Shown here: positions 1 through 10,188 of the stretch, piece after piece
Numbering within the stretch: position 1 is the stretch's first letter
Layout: every line of letters starts with the position of its first letter
Source: [Phialemoniopsis] sp. UDSM-2020
Taxonomy: Eukaryota; Ascomycota; Sordariomycetes; Thyridiales; Thyridiaceae
Reading direction: 5' to 3'
Assembly (NCBI GenBank): GCA_018873225.1
Contig: JAEILZ010000003.1
Location: 3,348,001 to 3,412,000 of the forward strand
DNA: 64,000 nt
The notes under the pieces: model-generated
Databases searched by the model: none
What the model was told of the DNA's origin: nothing
Seen by the model: only the letters and a program-made list of their open reading frames with translations
Translations under genes and position numbers: made by a program

Positions 1-961
1 AGGCGCGCGGCGGGGTTGGGCGGGGAGGCGAAGGCGCGGTTCGTGGCCGAGAGCCAGAGGAGGCTCGCCACGGCGGCGTCGAGACCGGTGAGCGCGAGGA
101 GGCGCCAGGCGCGCGCGCGCCAGAAGAAGAAGTCGACGTCGGCGAGGCGCGGGGCGCGGGCGTTGAGCTGGTGGTTGTAGGTGGAGACGAGGTAGACGTC
201 GGCGGCGGCGAGGGCGCAGGCGGCGAGGGTGGCGGTCGAGCGCCAGGACGGCGGGGACGGCTGGGTTGATGAAGGGCCGCCGCCGCGGCTTGTCGGCTCG
301 CGGCCGAAGAAGAGGGGCGAGAGCGAGGTGGCGAGTGCGAGGACGGCGAGGTTGACGAGGTGCGGGGCCGCGAGGGAGGGCGCGGCGTAGTACAGGTAGG
401 ACCTGGGGTCCTCGGAGGAGCAGAAGGGACAGGTGGACAGGGGGTCCGGGCCGAACTGGGCGTAGAGCAGGCGCGACTCGAGGTTGACGAAGCGCGCGCG
501 CAGGGCCTCGTCGGCGGCCGTCAGCGCCGCTGCGCCCCCGAGGTCGGCGGCGGCGGTACCGGGCGAGGCCGCCGCGGCGCGGACGGCGGAGAGGCGGTTG
601 AAGAGCACGTCCGTGGGCGCCTGGAGGCGGGACTGCGTGGCGACGAAGATGTTCTCCGGGGAGAAGACGGGGAAGGAGCGTATCACGAGGATGGCGGCGC
701 AGAGGAAGAGCAGCAGGAGGGCGCGGCGGGTGGGCTCCGGGCAAGGCCGGACGGTGAGGCCGTGCAGTCGCGGGGCGGAGCGGACGCGGCGGTAGTAGCT
801 TATGGCCTTGGGGACGAGGATGGGCCCGAAGAATAGCGTGAGGGACTTGATTCTGTGGTAGCAGGCATTGTGTTAGTCTCACTCAGTTCTTTGTATGAAA
901 GTTCTGCGGTCGAGAAAGGGTGAAGGTAGATATCAACTCACGTTCCCCAAGAGATGGCCAT
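1..961 (-). CDS. Conserved fungal multi-pass membrane protein (partial, 3' end off window)
   Basis: The coding strand is minus. A 20-nt first exon (942-961, starting MAISWGT) joins across an intron (853-941, GTGAGT donor, ACAG acceptor) to a long open exon from 852 to the window edge, giving about 290 visible residues without a stop. The exon junction restores a smooth N-terminus (MAISWG-TIKSLTLFFGP). Hydrophobic stretches lie near residues 8-25, 50-68, 165-190, 215-235 and 255-275, so it is a polytopic membrane protein; the middle has an Ala/Pro-rich low-complexity linker. The N-terminus recalls an uncharacterised family common in filamentous ascomycetes, but I cannot assign an activity. The exon is very GC-rich. 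The C-terminus lies outside the window, so length and topology are incomplete. Confidence 0.72.
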
Positions 962-1726
962 CTTGCTAGCTGCTGCCTGGATGGTGCAGGCTATTCAAAT
1001 ATTATATTGGGCTGTGGAAAGGGAAGCATACGGCAGCTCATATAAGAATCGCGGTTATTAGTCGTTTCTTAAGGGCCGAAGGAGCATTGTTGCCGGTCGA
1101 AGTGATGAGGCTGATGAACAAAGAGACGTGTCTGAATGATGCTCACACGGTTACGTAGCTTCGAGGTCGAGGGGAGATCCACCTATCAATTTACAGGCCG
1201 TTCTTCAAAATGGCAGCTACGCCAGGGGTCCCGTCGCGCTAAAATTAGGTACTTGCTTTTATTTTCCCACCACCATCTGTTCCTTCAAAAAAATTTGAAC
1301 CTTTACATATCTAACCTCACTTTCCCTCACATGTGTGGAAAAGCCATTCTCACTTCCTGAGGCCGACCACGCTCACGATAATCCTCCTGTTTCTGATCGC
1401 TGCTTATCAAATGTCTGTTCTGACCTGAACATTTCTTGATGTTATTAAACCTGCAGCCCACGGTAGGTCTTGGTTGTTTGTGTGCACAGGATTAGCCTCA
1501 AGTTGGTTGGCACTTTCGAAGCTTTAGCGATCTCCTTTCAGGACCAATGGTCGTTAGAGTCAAAAAGTTGCCTATAACGAGCCCAAGTACTCTGCCAAGA
1601 GTCATCTCACGTAGTGTTGCAGTGTCCCAGCGCAAGCCATGAAGGACTTTGCGTCAAATTGATGAGAGACATTTCATTTCTTTATTCGTAATCTATTTGT
1701 AGTCGTACCCAGCCACGATTGCAAGC
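962..1726. other. Intergenic: promoter of the membrane-protein gene and 3' flank of GET1
   Basis: This stretch holds no convincing gene; the open frames are short and lack splice partners. It should contain the upstream region of the leftward membrane-protein gene and the 3' flank of leftward GET1. The right portion just below the GET1 stop is the likely GET1 3' UTR. Confidence 0.5.
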
Positions 1727-2518
1727 CTATAGCTCCTTCTTCTCCGACTGAGTCCCCTCCTTCGCATTGCCTCCATTGCCTGGAACGGGCACGGCCTGCG
1801 GTTGGCGGGCTCCCCAGACGAGCCCGATGACGGCCATGATGGTGTCGGTGAGGATGGCCAGGGCTCCAGTACAGGCCACCTGCCATGAGGTGATGCTCAC
1901 ACTGCCCATGGGTGCCCTGGGGAAGGACAGAAGCCATTCGGCGTAGTACGGGAACCATCCGTGAGGCAGCCAGAACATGGGCTCCTTTGCGTACCAGAAG
2001 GGCAGGAAGTATTGCAAGCCACGGGTCAGTACGAGCCGGACGCCGGTCAGGTAACGGTCGAATTTTGCTCGCGTGCCATCGAGGGTCGACTCTATGTGTG
2101 TGAATGCTTAGGTCAGCATACTGTGACGAGCATCTTTTTCTTGAAGGGTTTCTCTCTGTTCCGTACTTTTCTTCTCCAAGTCGCTCAGCAGCTTGTCATG
2201 CTGTCGCCGCAGCTTCGCCCACTTGGCAAATTCGTCCTGGCTGCTCGTGGCGTTGAGATCCCGCCGGACCTTGAGAAACTCTTGTTGGAGCTTGCGCTGG
2301 GCGGAGAAGTCTCTAGACAGGTCCGTCGGTACCGATGTTACCAGGCTCCAGAGCTGTGAGGTTAGACATGTTAATAGCTGGCTCTCCATGCGAAATGAAA
2401 GCCTTAAGGCTGGGGTAGAGTGGTCACGCACGAGGTTGTTGATGGTGGTTGCGCCGATGGTGTTGATGAGCTGGACCGCGAGCTCGACGGCGAAGATGAG
2501 GACTAGTAGAGAAGGCAT
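1727..2518 (-). CDS. GET1: GET complex subunit Get1 (tail-anchored protein insertion)
   Basis: Three exons on the minus strand: 2432-2518, 2167-2353 and 1727-2091, giving 212 residues. Get1 is an ER-membrane receptor that, with Get2, takes tail-anchored proteins from the Get3 ATPase and inserts them. The sequence shows an N-terminal hydrophobic segment starting [16 protein letters not shown], a charged helical region containing [15 protein letters not shown] that corresponds to the cytosolic Get3-binding coiled coil, then [19 protein letters not shown] and a further hydrophobic segment, as in WRB/Get1 proteins. The length fits the family. I placed the second donor at GTACGG (2166) because it gives the family spacing between [10 protein letters not shown] and KFDRYL; a nearer GTATGC donor would leave only a 30-nt intron. 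Intron 1 (78 nt) has no in-frame stop. The gene is divergent from the ECM9-like gene, with 301 bp between starts. Confidence 0.92.
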
Positions 2519-2819
2519 TTTGAGCCTTTCGCACGAGCACAGGTGTCGGTATGCTCTGTTCTTGTGGCGTTGACTGCGTAGAGAGGTGTACTGTGTTGTC
2601 GAGAGCTTCGGAGTCGGAGACTTGATATTTGGGTTTGGCCCCGCCAGTCGGAGCTGCCAGCTGTTGCATCACTGTTCGCTGCCTCAGGCGTATTTGGTGG
2701 GCCACTTACATCCAGCACCCCCACAATACAATACCACCCACGCGCACACATGCGTACTGCTTATAACCTCTCCAGAGGCAGAGTTGTTGCACATTCACGA
2801 GGAATGATGCCACTCTGCC
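2519..2819. promoter_or_regulatory. Bidirectional promoter between GET1 and the ECM9/PTAR1-like gene
   Basis: Only 301 bp separate the divergent start codons, so both 5' leaders and core promoters must fit here. I see no clear TATA box. The arrangement implies shared upstream regulation but does not prove it. Confidence 0.55.
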
Positions 2820-3845
2820 ATGTCCAGAGCACTTGACCAGGGGCTCATCGCTTCTTTGAAGCAAAGTGACCCCAATGCTGCATATCAGGCAATTGCCAGC
2901 GCTCTGACAGCCAGCAGCGACACACTGTTGGAGATCGAGATATTGGGACGAACCCATTCCCTCCCAGCTGGCGTACACCTACTTCAAGATGACAACGCCA
3001 TTGGAGTTTCGAAATTGTCACTTGTCCAGGCGTTCATGGTAGCTCGACAGGTGCTCAGAAAATATCAAGACAACGAAGTGTCAGTACAACCCAGTGATAT
3101 ATCTGCAGCAACCTCCGTGATCTTGCTCCTGGATCCCGAGCATCTCACCGCGGCCAACACTCGCAAAAGGCTTCTTCAGCGGCAGATACAAGTCGGTATA
3201 CCGCCACTTGATCTTATTCAGAGAGAAAAGCGGTTCACAGATAGCTTTCTCACCAGCCCTCTGCACCGACACTCCAAATCACCTACTCTCTGGTCTCACC
3301 GTCGATGGCTGGTTCAGAAGGCGAGAGGATCCGCTATATCTCTGATCGATGTCCCAGCGGACATTATCGACGTCGTACTAGTCTCGGGCCAAAGACACCC
3401 GCGCAATTACTACGCTTGGTCCCATGCACGGTTTCTCATGAACTTGCTATCAGACGACTCTTACCAAGCTGACCATGACATCGAGGCAGAAGAGAAGCGC
3501 ATCCTGGAGGTTGTCAAGCAGTGGTGCACCACGCACCACACTGATGTCTCCGGATGGACTTTCCTCTACTTTCTCCTCGCCGTCCGGCAACCTTCGCAAT
3601 GGCAGCGGTGTTCCGACGCCTTGATAGAGGTTACTAAACTAGCCATCTCGCTGCGATGGTCCAACGAGACGGTATGGGTGTTTCTGCGCACTCTAGTATC
3701 GACGGGGCAGCTTCGCCAAGGGGACATTGATGTGTTCAACACAAGCGTCGAGAACTTGAAGAGTCTAGTCCAGGATAATCCAGAGCACCTGAGCATTTTG
3801 GATAAAGCCAGGAGCTGGACCGAGACACATTGTGTTACTACTTGA
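2820..3845 (+). CDS. ECM9: Protein prenyltransferase alpha-subunit repeat protein (PTAR1/Ecm9-like)
   Basis: Single-exon gene of 341 residues. Prenyltransferase-alpha (PPTA) repeats are visible as W-containing helical hairpins: LWSHRRWLVQ near residue 157, HPRNYYAWSHARFLM near 194 and VSGWTFLYFLL near 244. Classical farnesyl/geranylgeranyl transferase alpha subunits carry five or more regular repeats. Here they are fewer and more diverged, as in the PTAR1/Ecm9 group, a suspected scaffold for a prenyltransferase beta subunit. The start is the first ATG after the shared promoter, and the frame is open to a TGA without needing an intron. A role in Rab or other protein prenylation is inferred from family membership only. 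Confidence 0.75.
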   Translation: MSRALDQGLIASLKQSDPNAAYQAIASALTASSDTLLEIEILGRTHSLPAGVHLLQDDNAIGVSKLSLVQAFMVARQVLRKYQDNEVSVQPSDISAATSVILLLDPEHLTAANTRKRLLQRQIQVGIPPLDLIQREKRFTDSFLTSPLHRHSKSPTLWSHRRWLVQKARGSAISLIDVPADIIDVVLVSGQRHPRNYYAWSHARFLMNLLSDDSYQADHDIEAEEKRILEVVKQWCTTHHTDVSGWTFLYFLLAVRQPSQWQRCSDALIEVTKLAISLRWSNETVWVFLRTLVSTGQLRQGDIDVFNTSVENLKSLVQDNPEHLSILDKARSWTETHCVTT

Positions 3846-6800
3846 GGGACGTTCGGCATCAAGCCTTTATACGGCTGTCATGTGACTTTCCTGAACATGG
3901 AGTTCGCTCGAGTTGTCAGCGAAAAGGAAAATTAAATACTCGAGAGTATCAATGGAATGCTACCAAGCGTCACTGCTTGAGGCGTGACGTATCGCTGGCA
4001 ATCTAAGAGACCGTTCTATCGTCGCCTCGGCTCGAGATTAGTCTCCTGGCTCTACAATACAGTCTGGCTCGCCCGAAGCTTCGATCGCCAGCATAACATA
4101 AGGAGCATCGAAGATCAACAGGATCAACTTGTGAAACTAATGCCATTATCTTGGACAGCCTTCCCGCTGCAGCGTGGTGTTTTTGTGCCGTCTCTCGCCT
4201 AGGCACTGCCAGGTCATACAAACAACGACGATCTCGGGAGGCAGAGATTGGTATGGAGACTGGTGGCGCTTCAACCGTGGCGATCACAGACACCAGTCTC
4301 CAGTGCCCAAACACCGATACAGCAGATCGGTAACCTCCCGGGAATTCAGGGTTCAAGATCGACTGGAAAGTACCGCGCCCAGATTCTCGACTAGATGACT
4401 CGTCTACTCCAGTCTTTGACTTTGGCCCAGTCATTCGCGTGCATATGGCTGGATGTACACACATACGTATGTCCACACAACTGGCATGAGATGTGGAGAG
4501 TCGTAGAGACCAGCCACAAACAGCATTAGAGCAAGGAGATCCTATCAGCAGTCAATCGCACTCTGCCAACAAAAGGATCGTGTTTAGATCACCATGCTCA
4601 AGCCTCGGCCATTTGTAGGCCGTGTCAAAGGTGTTCAAAGCCTCATGATTAATCTTGGAACTATGCGAGAGCCTATTCAGCCGCCAATTCCCAGAAGCCC
4701 GGCTTTCGTTGGTACGAGAGGAGGTACCTACCAAGCAACTTTACAGCACAAGAAGCAAGAAAAAAGCAACAAGAGTGATAGTCTAGTAATTGGTCTTCCA
4801 GCCACTGGTTTCGTTTCAGCCCTCAGCTTTTGCCATGCCGCCATGTTTCTCTGTACGCGTGTATCAGAGACATAACACGACACTAGAGGCTCGTATGTGT
4901 GCAGATGCCGCAGAAGCTAGAGGTATGCTAATGTTTCAGCCCGCTGAGACCGTTGTGAAATTACCTGTTTGGTAGCGGCCATCTGCGCCTCATTAGCCTA
5001 CCGAGACCAACACGGGGTTTCAATGGCACAAACTCACAGCGACTTTTCGCTGTTTGGACAATGGCCTTTTGGCGGTGGGGAACAGGGCGCTTGGCAAAAG
5101 AGACCCATGATCGCATACCCGGTTCATCTCTCCGCAGACTGGATTGGAATTGGAGAGGATTTCCAGGTTAGGACACTCTTTTCTCTCGAATAACGCACAG
5201 GGCAAGTCTGTCACTGAAGAAAAGCTCCGGCGCTTCCTGGACCTCCCCACCCAACCCCAGATGCACAGGAAAGGGGGGATGAGGATGCCTGTGCCTGTCA
5301 CTTGCCTGTCTCGCACACAAAGTCGGCTATAAAATTCGAGGTTGCATCTGAATCCGTTGCCCTTTGGCTGAATCAGGCGAAGACCACACATGCCGTGAAA
5401 TTACAGGTCAGATCTCAAGTCTGTCTGCAGGACTCGGTCTTGATTTAAGTTCCAAGGCGTTTAGTGTACCGGCAGACCAAAATGGGCAGGCTAACCGCCC
5501 GAACAAGGTTTAAACTACGCTGTAGGCTCGGTGCTCTGTTCGCTGGAAAATCGAAGCACACAGCAAAATAGCACGAGGTCTTGTGGTGACTAGACGGCAA
5601 GACAGTCGCTGCATCTCTCGACGGACACAGCTTACCCCCTGTCGGAGGCGCTGACCCTGGCCCAATCACGGCGAAAGGATGCCAGGCCAGGTCATGGATC
5701 AGGGGGGTTGTTTAAATTAAAGATCTTCCGTTTCGAGCTCTACCTTATCTCGACTCGCCCCACAGTCCTGTTTGTCCGCCAAATCTGACTTTTCTTATAT
5801 GATTTTCGCTGTATTGACAAGGTCACTCTGGACGAATTAGACCGCCATCCCTCCGGGCAAGGATGACGCCACAGACTCTGCCATTGCCATCTATCGATGG
5901 GAGGCAAGGGCTCCCGCAGACGCCAGAGCGAGGGAGAAGGACCTCTCGGTGTGGATGATGGAGCAACACTGACGTTATGGTCTGAAAGCCACAGTCATGA
6001 ATGAGCAAATACGATACGTTATGGGGTTCAAGGTGGGTTAGCACGCGGGTGCGGTGGGCATCAGAGTCCACCACCACTTGCAAAGATCATATGCTTTGCC
6101 TTCATGGTGATCATGGCTTCTTGTTGCCCCTCTGCCATGCGCCAACCTCAGGGATGTCGTTTCGGTGATTTTGGAGAGACCCCGGCCGATGATCGACAGA
6201 GCTGCAAAAAAGCGAATTGAGTTACTGCTTTTATCTAAAGGGACATGGGGGAATTGGCGAGACTGGGAGAATTCGGCGGTGCAACGGCCATTCATCGTGG
6301 AGTCCTTCAACACGACCAACCACCACAGCATCCACTCCACATGCAACCCCCAGTGCATCCATGGCATCCCTCTCTCCCTCCTGATCCTCTCCTCCTCCTC
6401 CTCCCTAGCTCTGCGCTACTCATCCTAGCCTATCCGCAGATGAGGGTCCCTTACACACACACGAGAGCCTCCAACCCACTCCCAACGTGCCTGGTGTCTC
6501 TCTTTACCGGACCGCTTACCTACCCGCCATCGCCGGACACCACCTTCACCAGACCTACACCTTCTCTACCTCCCCCCCTTCCGCCTCCGCAACCTCTCGC
6601 CTGCTTCGCCGTTGAGCATCGAGGTCGTGCTTCACTGCTCTCGACCTTGCCTTCTCTCTCGCTTTCTCTACCATCGTTGCAGCCTCGTTGTTCCTCTAGT
6701 CCTCGTTTCCGTTTGGGCATTTGAGGCGTGGCATTGTCTCTTTTCCAGTCATCTTATCTCGCATTGCTTTGCTTCCTTCCTGGAGTACGAGATCCATTGC

Positions 6801-7478
6801 TGAACTGGCTATTGGACCTCTCTACACCCCCGTCTATACACCAATCCGACGACAAGAACCTCCTCGTCCTCACTCTCGCCTTTTACGCATCGACCATTTC
6901 TCTTGTCTCGTCTCGCTACCTCTCTTGTTTGCTATTGTAATCATCTCTAGCGGCGCTTTTCGTCTTGTGTGAATTCCATCGATCGACTTAGCTCATCATC
7001 TTGCGGCGCCCCCCAAATTTCCCCTTGGGTTTGCATTCCAGCCGAGTAACGACGCCTTATTATTTGGGTCTAGCTCTGGCCAATTGCACGCAGTTTTGCT
7101 TACTTCATCGAAAACGCTCCGGTGGCCGGTTGTTTTTAATTCTCAACTTGCCTGCCAATGCTGCTCATATAATCTCTAATCGCTATAATACCGGGCCTGG
7201 GTCTGGAACTCGAGGTTCAGCAGCACTCGTCCAACCAAGTCGATCCCGTTGCCGGAATCAGACTTTTGTGCCCCCCACGAACAAACCGGCAACAACAGCT
7301 TCAGCAACAGGCAGGGCCCATTCACTTGCGTGCCTCCTGCTCGTCTGCCGAACCTCGCCGACTCTCCGCTCGCTTCTCGCGCCGCTCTCTGCTTGTCCTC
7401 GCTGTTGCAAGTATCTCGGCTTGCCAGGACAAGAGAACGGTGGTGTAAGAGCAAGGTCGTGCCCATTGTATCGCCAAT
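3846..7478. other. Intergenic 3.6 kb, including long pyrimidine-rich leader of the protease gene
   Basis: No gene is supported between 3,846 and about 6,150; open frames (for example a 157-codon minus-strand frame at 4003-4476) show no recognisable motifs. From about 6,300 to 7,450 the plus strand is rich in C/T tracts (for example 6,361-6,430 and 6,540-6,700), typical of fungal promoters and 5' leaders. Long frames here (6245-6724, 7001-7558) have Pro/Ser/Leu-biased content expected of CT-rich DNA and do not start with ATG in a useful position. The likely content is the promoter and long 5' UTR of the aspartic protease gene, including a short uORF at about 7157. Confidence 0.5.
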
Positions 7479-9239
7479 ATGCTCTGGACCACCATCCTCT
7501 TGCAGCTTGCACTATGGGTTACATCCATTCAGGCGTTCTTCCCGTGGTTTCCCAATGAACAAGGGGAGAGCGGGGACCTCGAAGTCCTGAAGACAAGCTC
7601 GAGGCGTACCGACGCTCATGAGCCAGCAGCTGAAGTTCGGTATGCTTCCGGACGGGGCTTGACTTTGGAGTTGAAGCAGAGGAAGTCTCTCGTAAGCTTA
7701 CCATATCATTTATTGGACAAAACCCTTGCTAACCTTGACCCCGTTAGTCTGGCCAATCTCCGGGCGCCCAAGTTGCTCAGGCTGCCGACCGCCTCACACG
7801 AAAGTACGCGCCCAATGGCGTCTCCCGGACCAGTGAAGCATCGGCAGACCTCGACAAGAGAGGCAACAAGTTCAAGATTGTGACCGCTGCTCCTCCCACG
7901 CAAAGCAACAGTGCCGGTCTTGCCCAGGATGGCGGAGATATATCGTACTTCGTCCAGGTCGGAGTCGGCTCCAACCAGACGCCTCTGTATATGTTGATCG
8001 ACACTGGCGCCGGTACGACCTGGGTTATGGGCTCAACGTGTCAGACCACCGCTTGCACCATGCACAGTTTGTTCGGCCCGACCGATTCAACGAGCCTGGA
8101 TGTGTCAACAAAGACCTTTTCTATCGCGTACGGCTCCGGAAGAGTCGAGGGAAACCTTGCCTCTGACACGCTCAGCGTAGCGGGTATCAAAGCAACCATG
8201 TCGCTCGGGGTGGCCAACACGACCTCCAACGACTTTGAGCATTTCCCATTCGATGGCATTTTGGGTCTCAGCATGGCCAAGGGCGCGACAGACAACTTTT
8301 TGGACATGGTCAAGAGCGAGAAGCTCGTCGGAGCCAATATGTTTGCTGTTTCGTTGAACCGGAACTCGGATGGGCCCAACGACGGTGAAATAACCTTCGG
8401 TGCCACCAATCCGGCAAAATTCACGGGTGACATCTCGTACACCCCTGTCTCGTCCGACGCGCATGGCGACTGGGCCATTCCAATGGATGACTTTGAGTTC
8501 GATGGAAAGAAGGCCGGTGTGACCGGCAAGCTTGCCTACATCGACACGGGTACGAGCTACGTTTTCGGGCCCCGGGACGATGTTGCTGCCCTGCACAAGC
8601 AGATCCCAGGTGCCAAGAGCGGGGATGGTGTCACCTACACGGTACCTTGTGACAACAACCAGCCCATCAATGTCATCTTCTCCGGTGTCAAGTACGCCAT
8701 TTCTCCCAAGGAATGGCACTCGGGCCCATCAGGCAGCGGCGACTGCACCAGTAACATCTATGGCCACGAGGTTGTTAAGGGCCAGTGGCTGTTGGGCGAC
8801 CTGTTCCTCAAGAACGTCTACGCCGTCTTTGACGTTGACCAAACTAGGATTGGTAAGCATTCTTGCTGCAGTGTCTTCCATAGTCCTCGTTGCTGATACC
8901 TGAATTTTAGGCTTTGCTGCCAAGCCCCAAGTAGCCTCTGCTACAACCTCGACTTCCCCGACCAGCACGGCGGGTTCTACGAAGTCGGATCCTCAAGGAT
9001 CCTCGACTCTATCCACAATGATTACCCCTAGCCCCTCTACTTCTGGCTCTGGCTCTGGCACCTCATCTGGTTCGGCAGCCATTCCCGGGCTGAGCGGCCA
9101 TGAGACGTCTGCTACAGGTGCCGCTGATGCCTCTCCCGCAGTGGCCACGCCGACACACAACTCGCCAGGAGAGCAACTCGAGGGCAACAAATATGTCACT
9201 ATGATTTGCATGGTAGTCGCAATTGCTCTTGCGGCGTAA
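7479..9239 (+). CDS. GPI-anchored secreted aspartic protease (peptidase family A1)
   Basis: Three exons (7479-7691, 7748-8852, 8911-9239) encode 548 residues. An N-terminal signal peptide (MLWTTILLQLALWVTSIQA) is followed by a propeptide ending at a dibasic K108-R109 site. The protease domain has two catalytic Asp motifs, D156-TGAGTTWVMGS and D337-TGTSYVFGP, a flap tyrosine in AYGSGRVEGNLASDT, and the usual paired cysteines late in the domain. After the domain comes a Ser/Thr-rich stalk, then a C-terminal hydrophobic tail (VTMICMVVAIALAA) preceded by small residues, which fits GPI attachment. The DTGA-type first motif, rather than DTGSS, recalls the fungal CtsD-like group. The enzyme would act at the plasma membrane or cell wall. 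Both introns restore the frame exactly, with phases 0 and 1. Confidence 0.9.
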
Positions 9240-9698
9240 TAGCACTGATTGCGGGTGCATTTGAGGGTTTAACCCGCCCCTTTACCCCATTGAACGGACA
9301 TGGCACGCGGCAGAACGCCGTGTGTATTATGCATTATTTGGCTTGAGAGAAACAAGCCAGAGCGAACGGTCTGCGATAGGCCCAGTCGGACTGTTTCAGT
9401 GTAATGAAAAACAGCGATGGAAGTATATGTATGAACCAAATTTGACGCACATGATACCCAGAGGAGGAGAAGATAGGATTCGTCTGGGCAAGGGGTTCTG
9501 TACATCAGCGTACGAGACAGAAAAGCACCGCCCATGACATTGTAATTAGTTATTATGTAATAAAAAGAGCTTCTTCGATTCCCACCTTTTTGCTGCTGCC
9601 AAGGCGAGTTTTATGTCATTGATGGAGGCTCTCAGTAGTATCCTAACACTCCTCGTGCTGATGTGTGCCGTTTCTGCTCGAGCATCCCGCAACATACG

Positions 9699-9707
9699 TA
9701 TAAATAT
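9699..9707 (+). promoter_or_regulatory. Possible TATA element upstream of the transporter gene
   Basis: The sequence TATAAATAT matches the TATA consensus. It lies about 490 nt before the assigned ATG, so it is a core promoter element only if the 5' UTR is long, about 0.4-0.45 kb. Position alone does not prove function. Confidence 0.3.
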
Positions 9708-10156
9708 GGGAAGAATGTTGATGCAAAATAAGTCCTTGATTGTCCATTAAAGAACAGAGACCATCTGGAATAGGGGCAGATGACCAGTGCTGTGCAGCCA
9801 GTGGTGGCGCGTTTGAAGAGTGCTTATCGCCCTACGCGATAAGGGGCTGTTCTCGCTATTACCGTGCCAAATCGAGGAAAAGGGTAACGTCAGGAACATC
9901 GAATTTGTTGAAACACCAAAGAATCCATTGGAAAAAGTGGTTGGCGTTACTCATTTGTTTCTCTCTATCCCAAGGTCTTGATACTTTACACAACTTGTGC
10001 ATCCACCTTGTAAGACCCCACGTCAATACTTATATCCTCACGAATTGTTCCTTGGCATACGCAACTCGACCCCGGGAAACCATTGACAAAGAAGGATCCA
10101 TCGATACACGTCCCAGTTGGACCGTCTTGCTGCTACTCCCTGCCTGCAGCGCGACA

Positions 10157-10171
10157 ATGTGCTGGCGATAG
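10157..10171 (+). promoter_or_regulatory. Minimal upstream ORF (Met-Cys-Trp-Arg-stop)
   Basis: An ATG at 10157 opens a four-codon frame that stops with TAG at 10169-10171, 17 nt before the main ATG at 10189. If the transcript starts upstream, scanning ribosomes meet this uORF first, so it could damp translation of the transporter. Only the sequence is seen; the effect is inferred. Confidence 0.5.
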
Positions 10172-10188
10172 AGACAGCCAGCTCCGTC

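Larger units (their letters stand above)
9240..10188. other. Intergenic: 3' UTR of protease gene and promoter/leader of AVT-like gene
   Basis: Just past the protease stop lie A-rich elements such as AATAAAAAGAG near 9,559, plausible polyadenylation signals. A TATA-like element at 9699-9707 and a four-codon uORF at 10157-10171 belong to the upstream region of the transporter gene. A 143-codon frame at 9740-10171 begins with TTG and has no recognisable content. Confidence 0.5.

Noticed and set aside
2092..2121. 30-nt intron in GET1
   Set aside because: Too short for a fungal intron and leaves 14 extra residues in the coiled coil; the donor at 2166 gives the family length.
7001..7558. 185-codon frame upstream of and overlapping the protease start
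   Set aside because: It opens at TTG, lies in C/T-rich leader sequence and overlaps the signal peptide in another frame; likely a compositional artefact.
9740..10171. 143-codon frame before the transporter
   Set aside because: It begins with TTG, has no motif, and its last four codons are simply the uORF; not supported as a gene.
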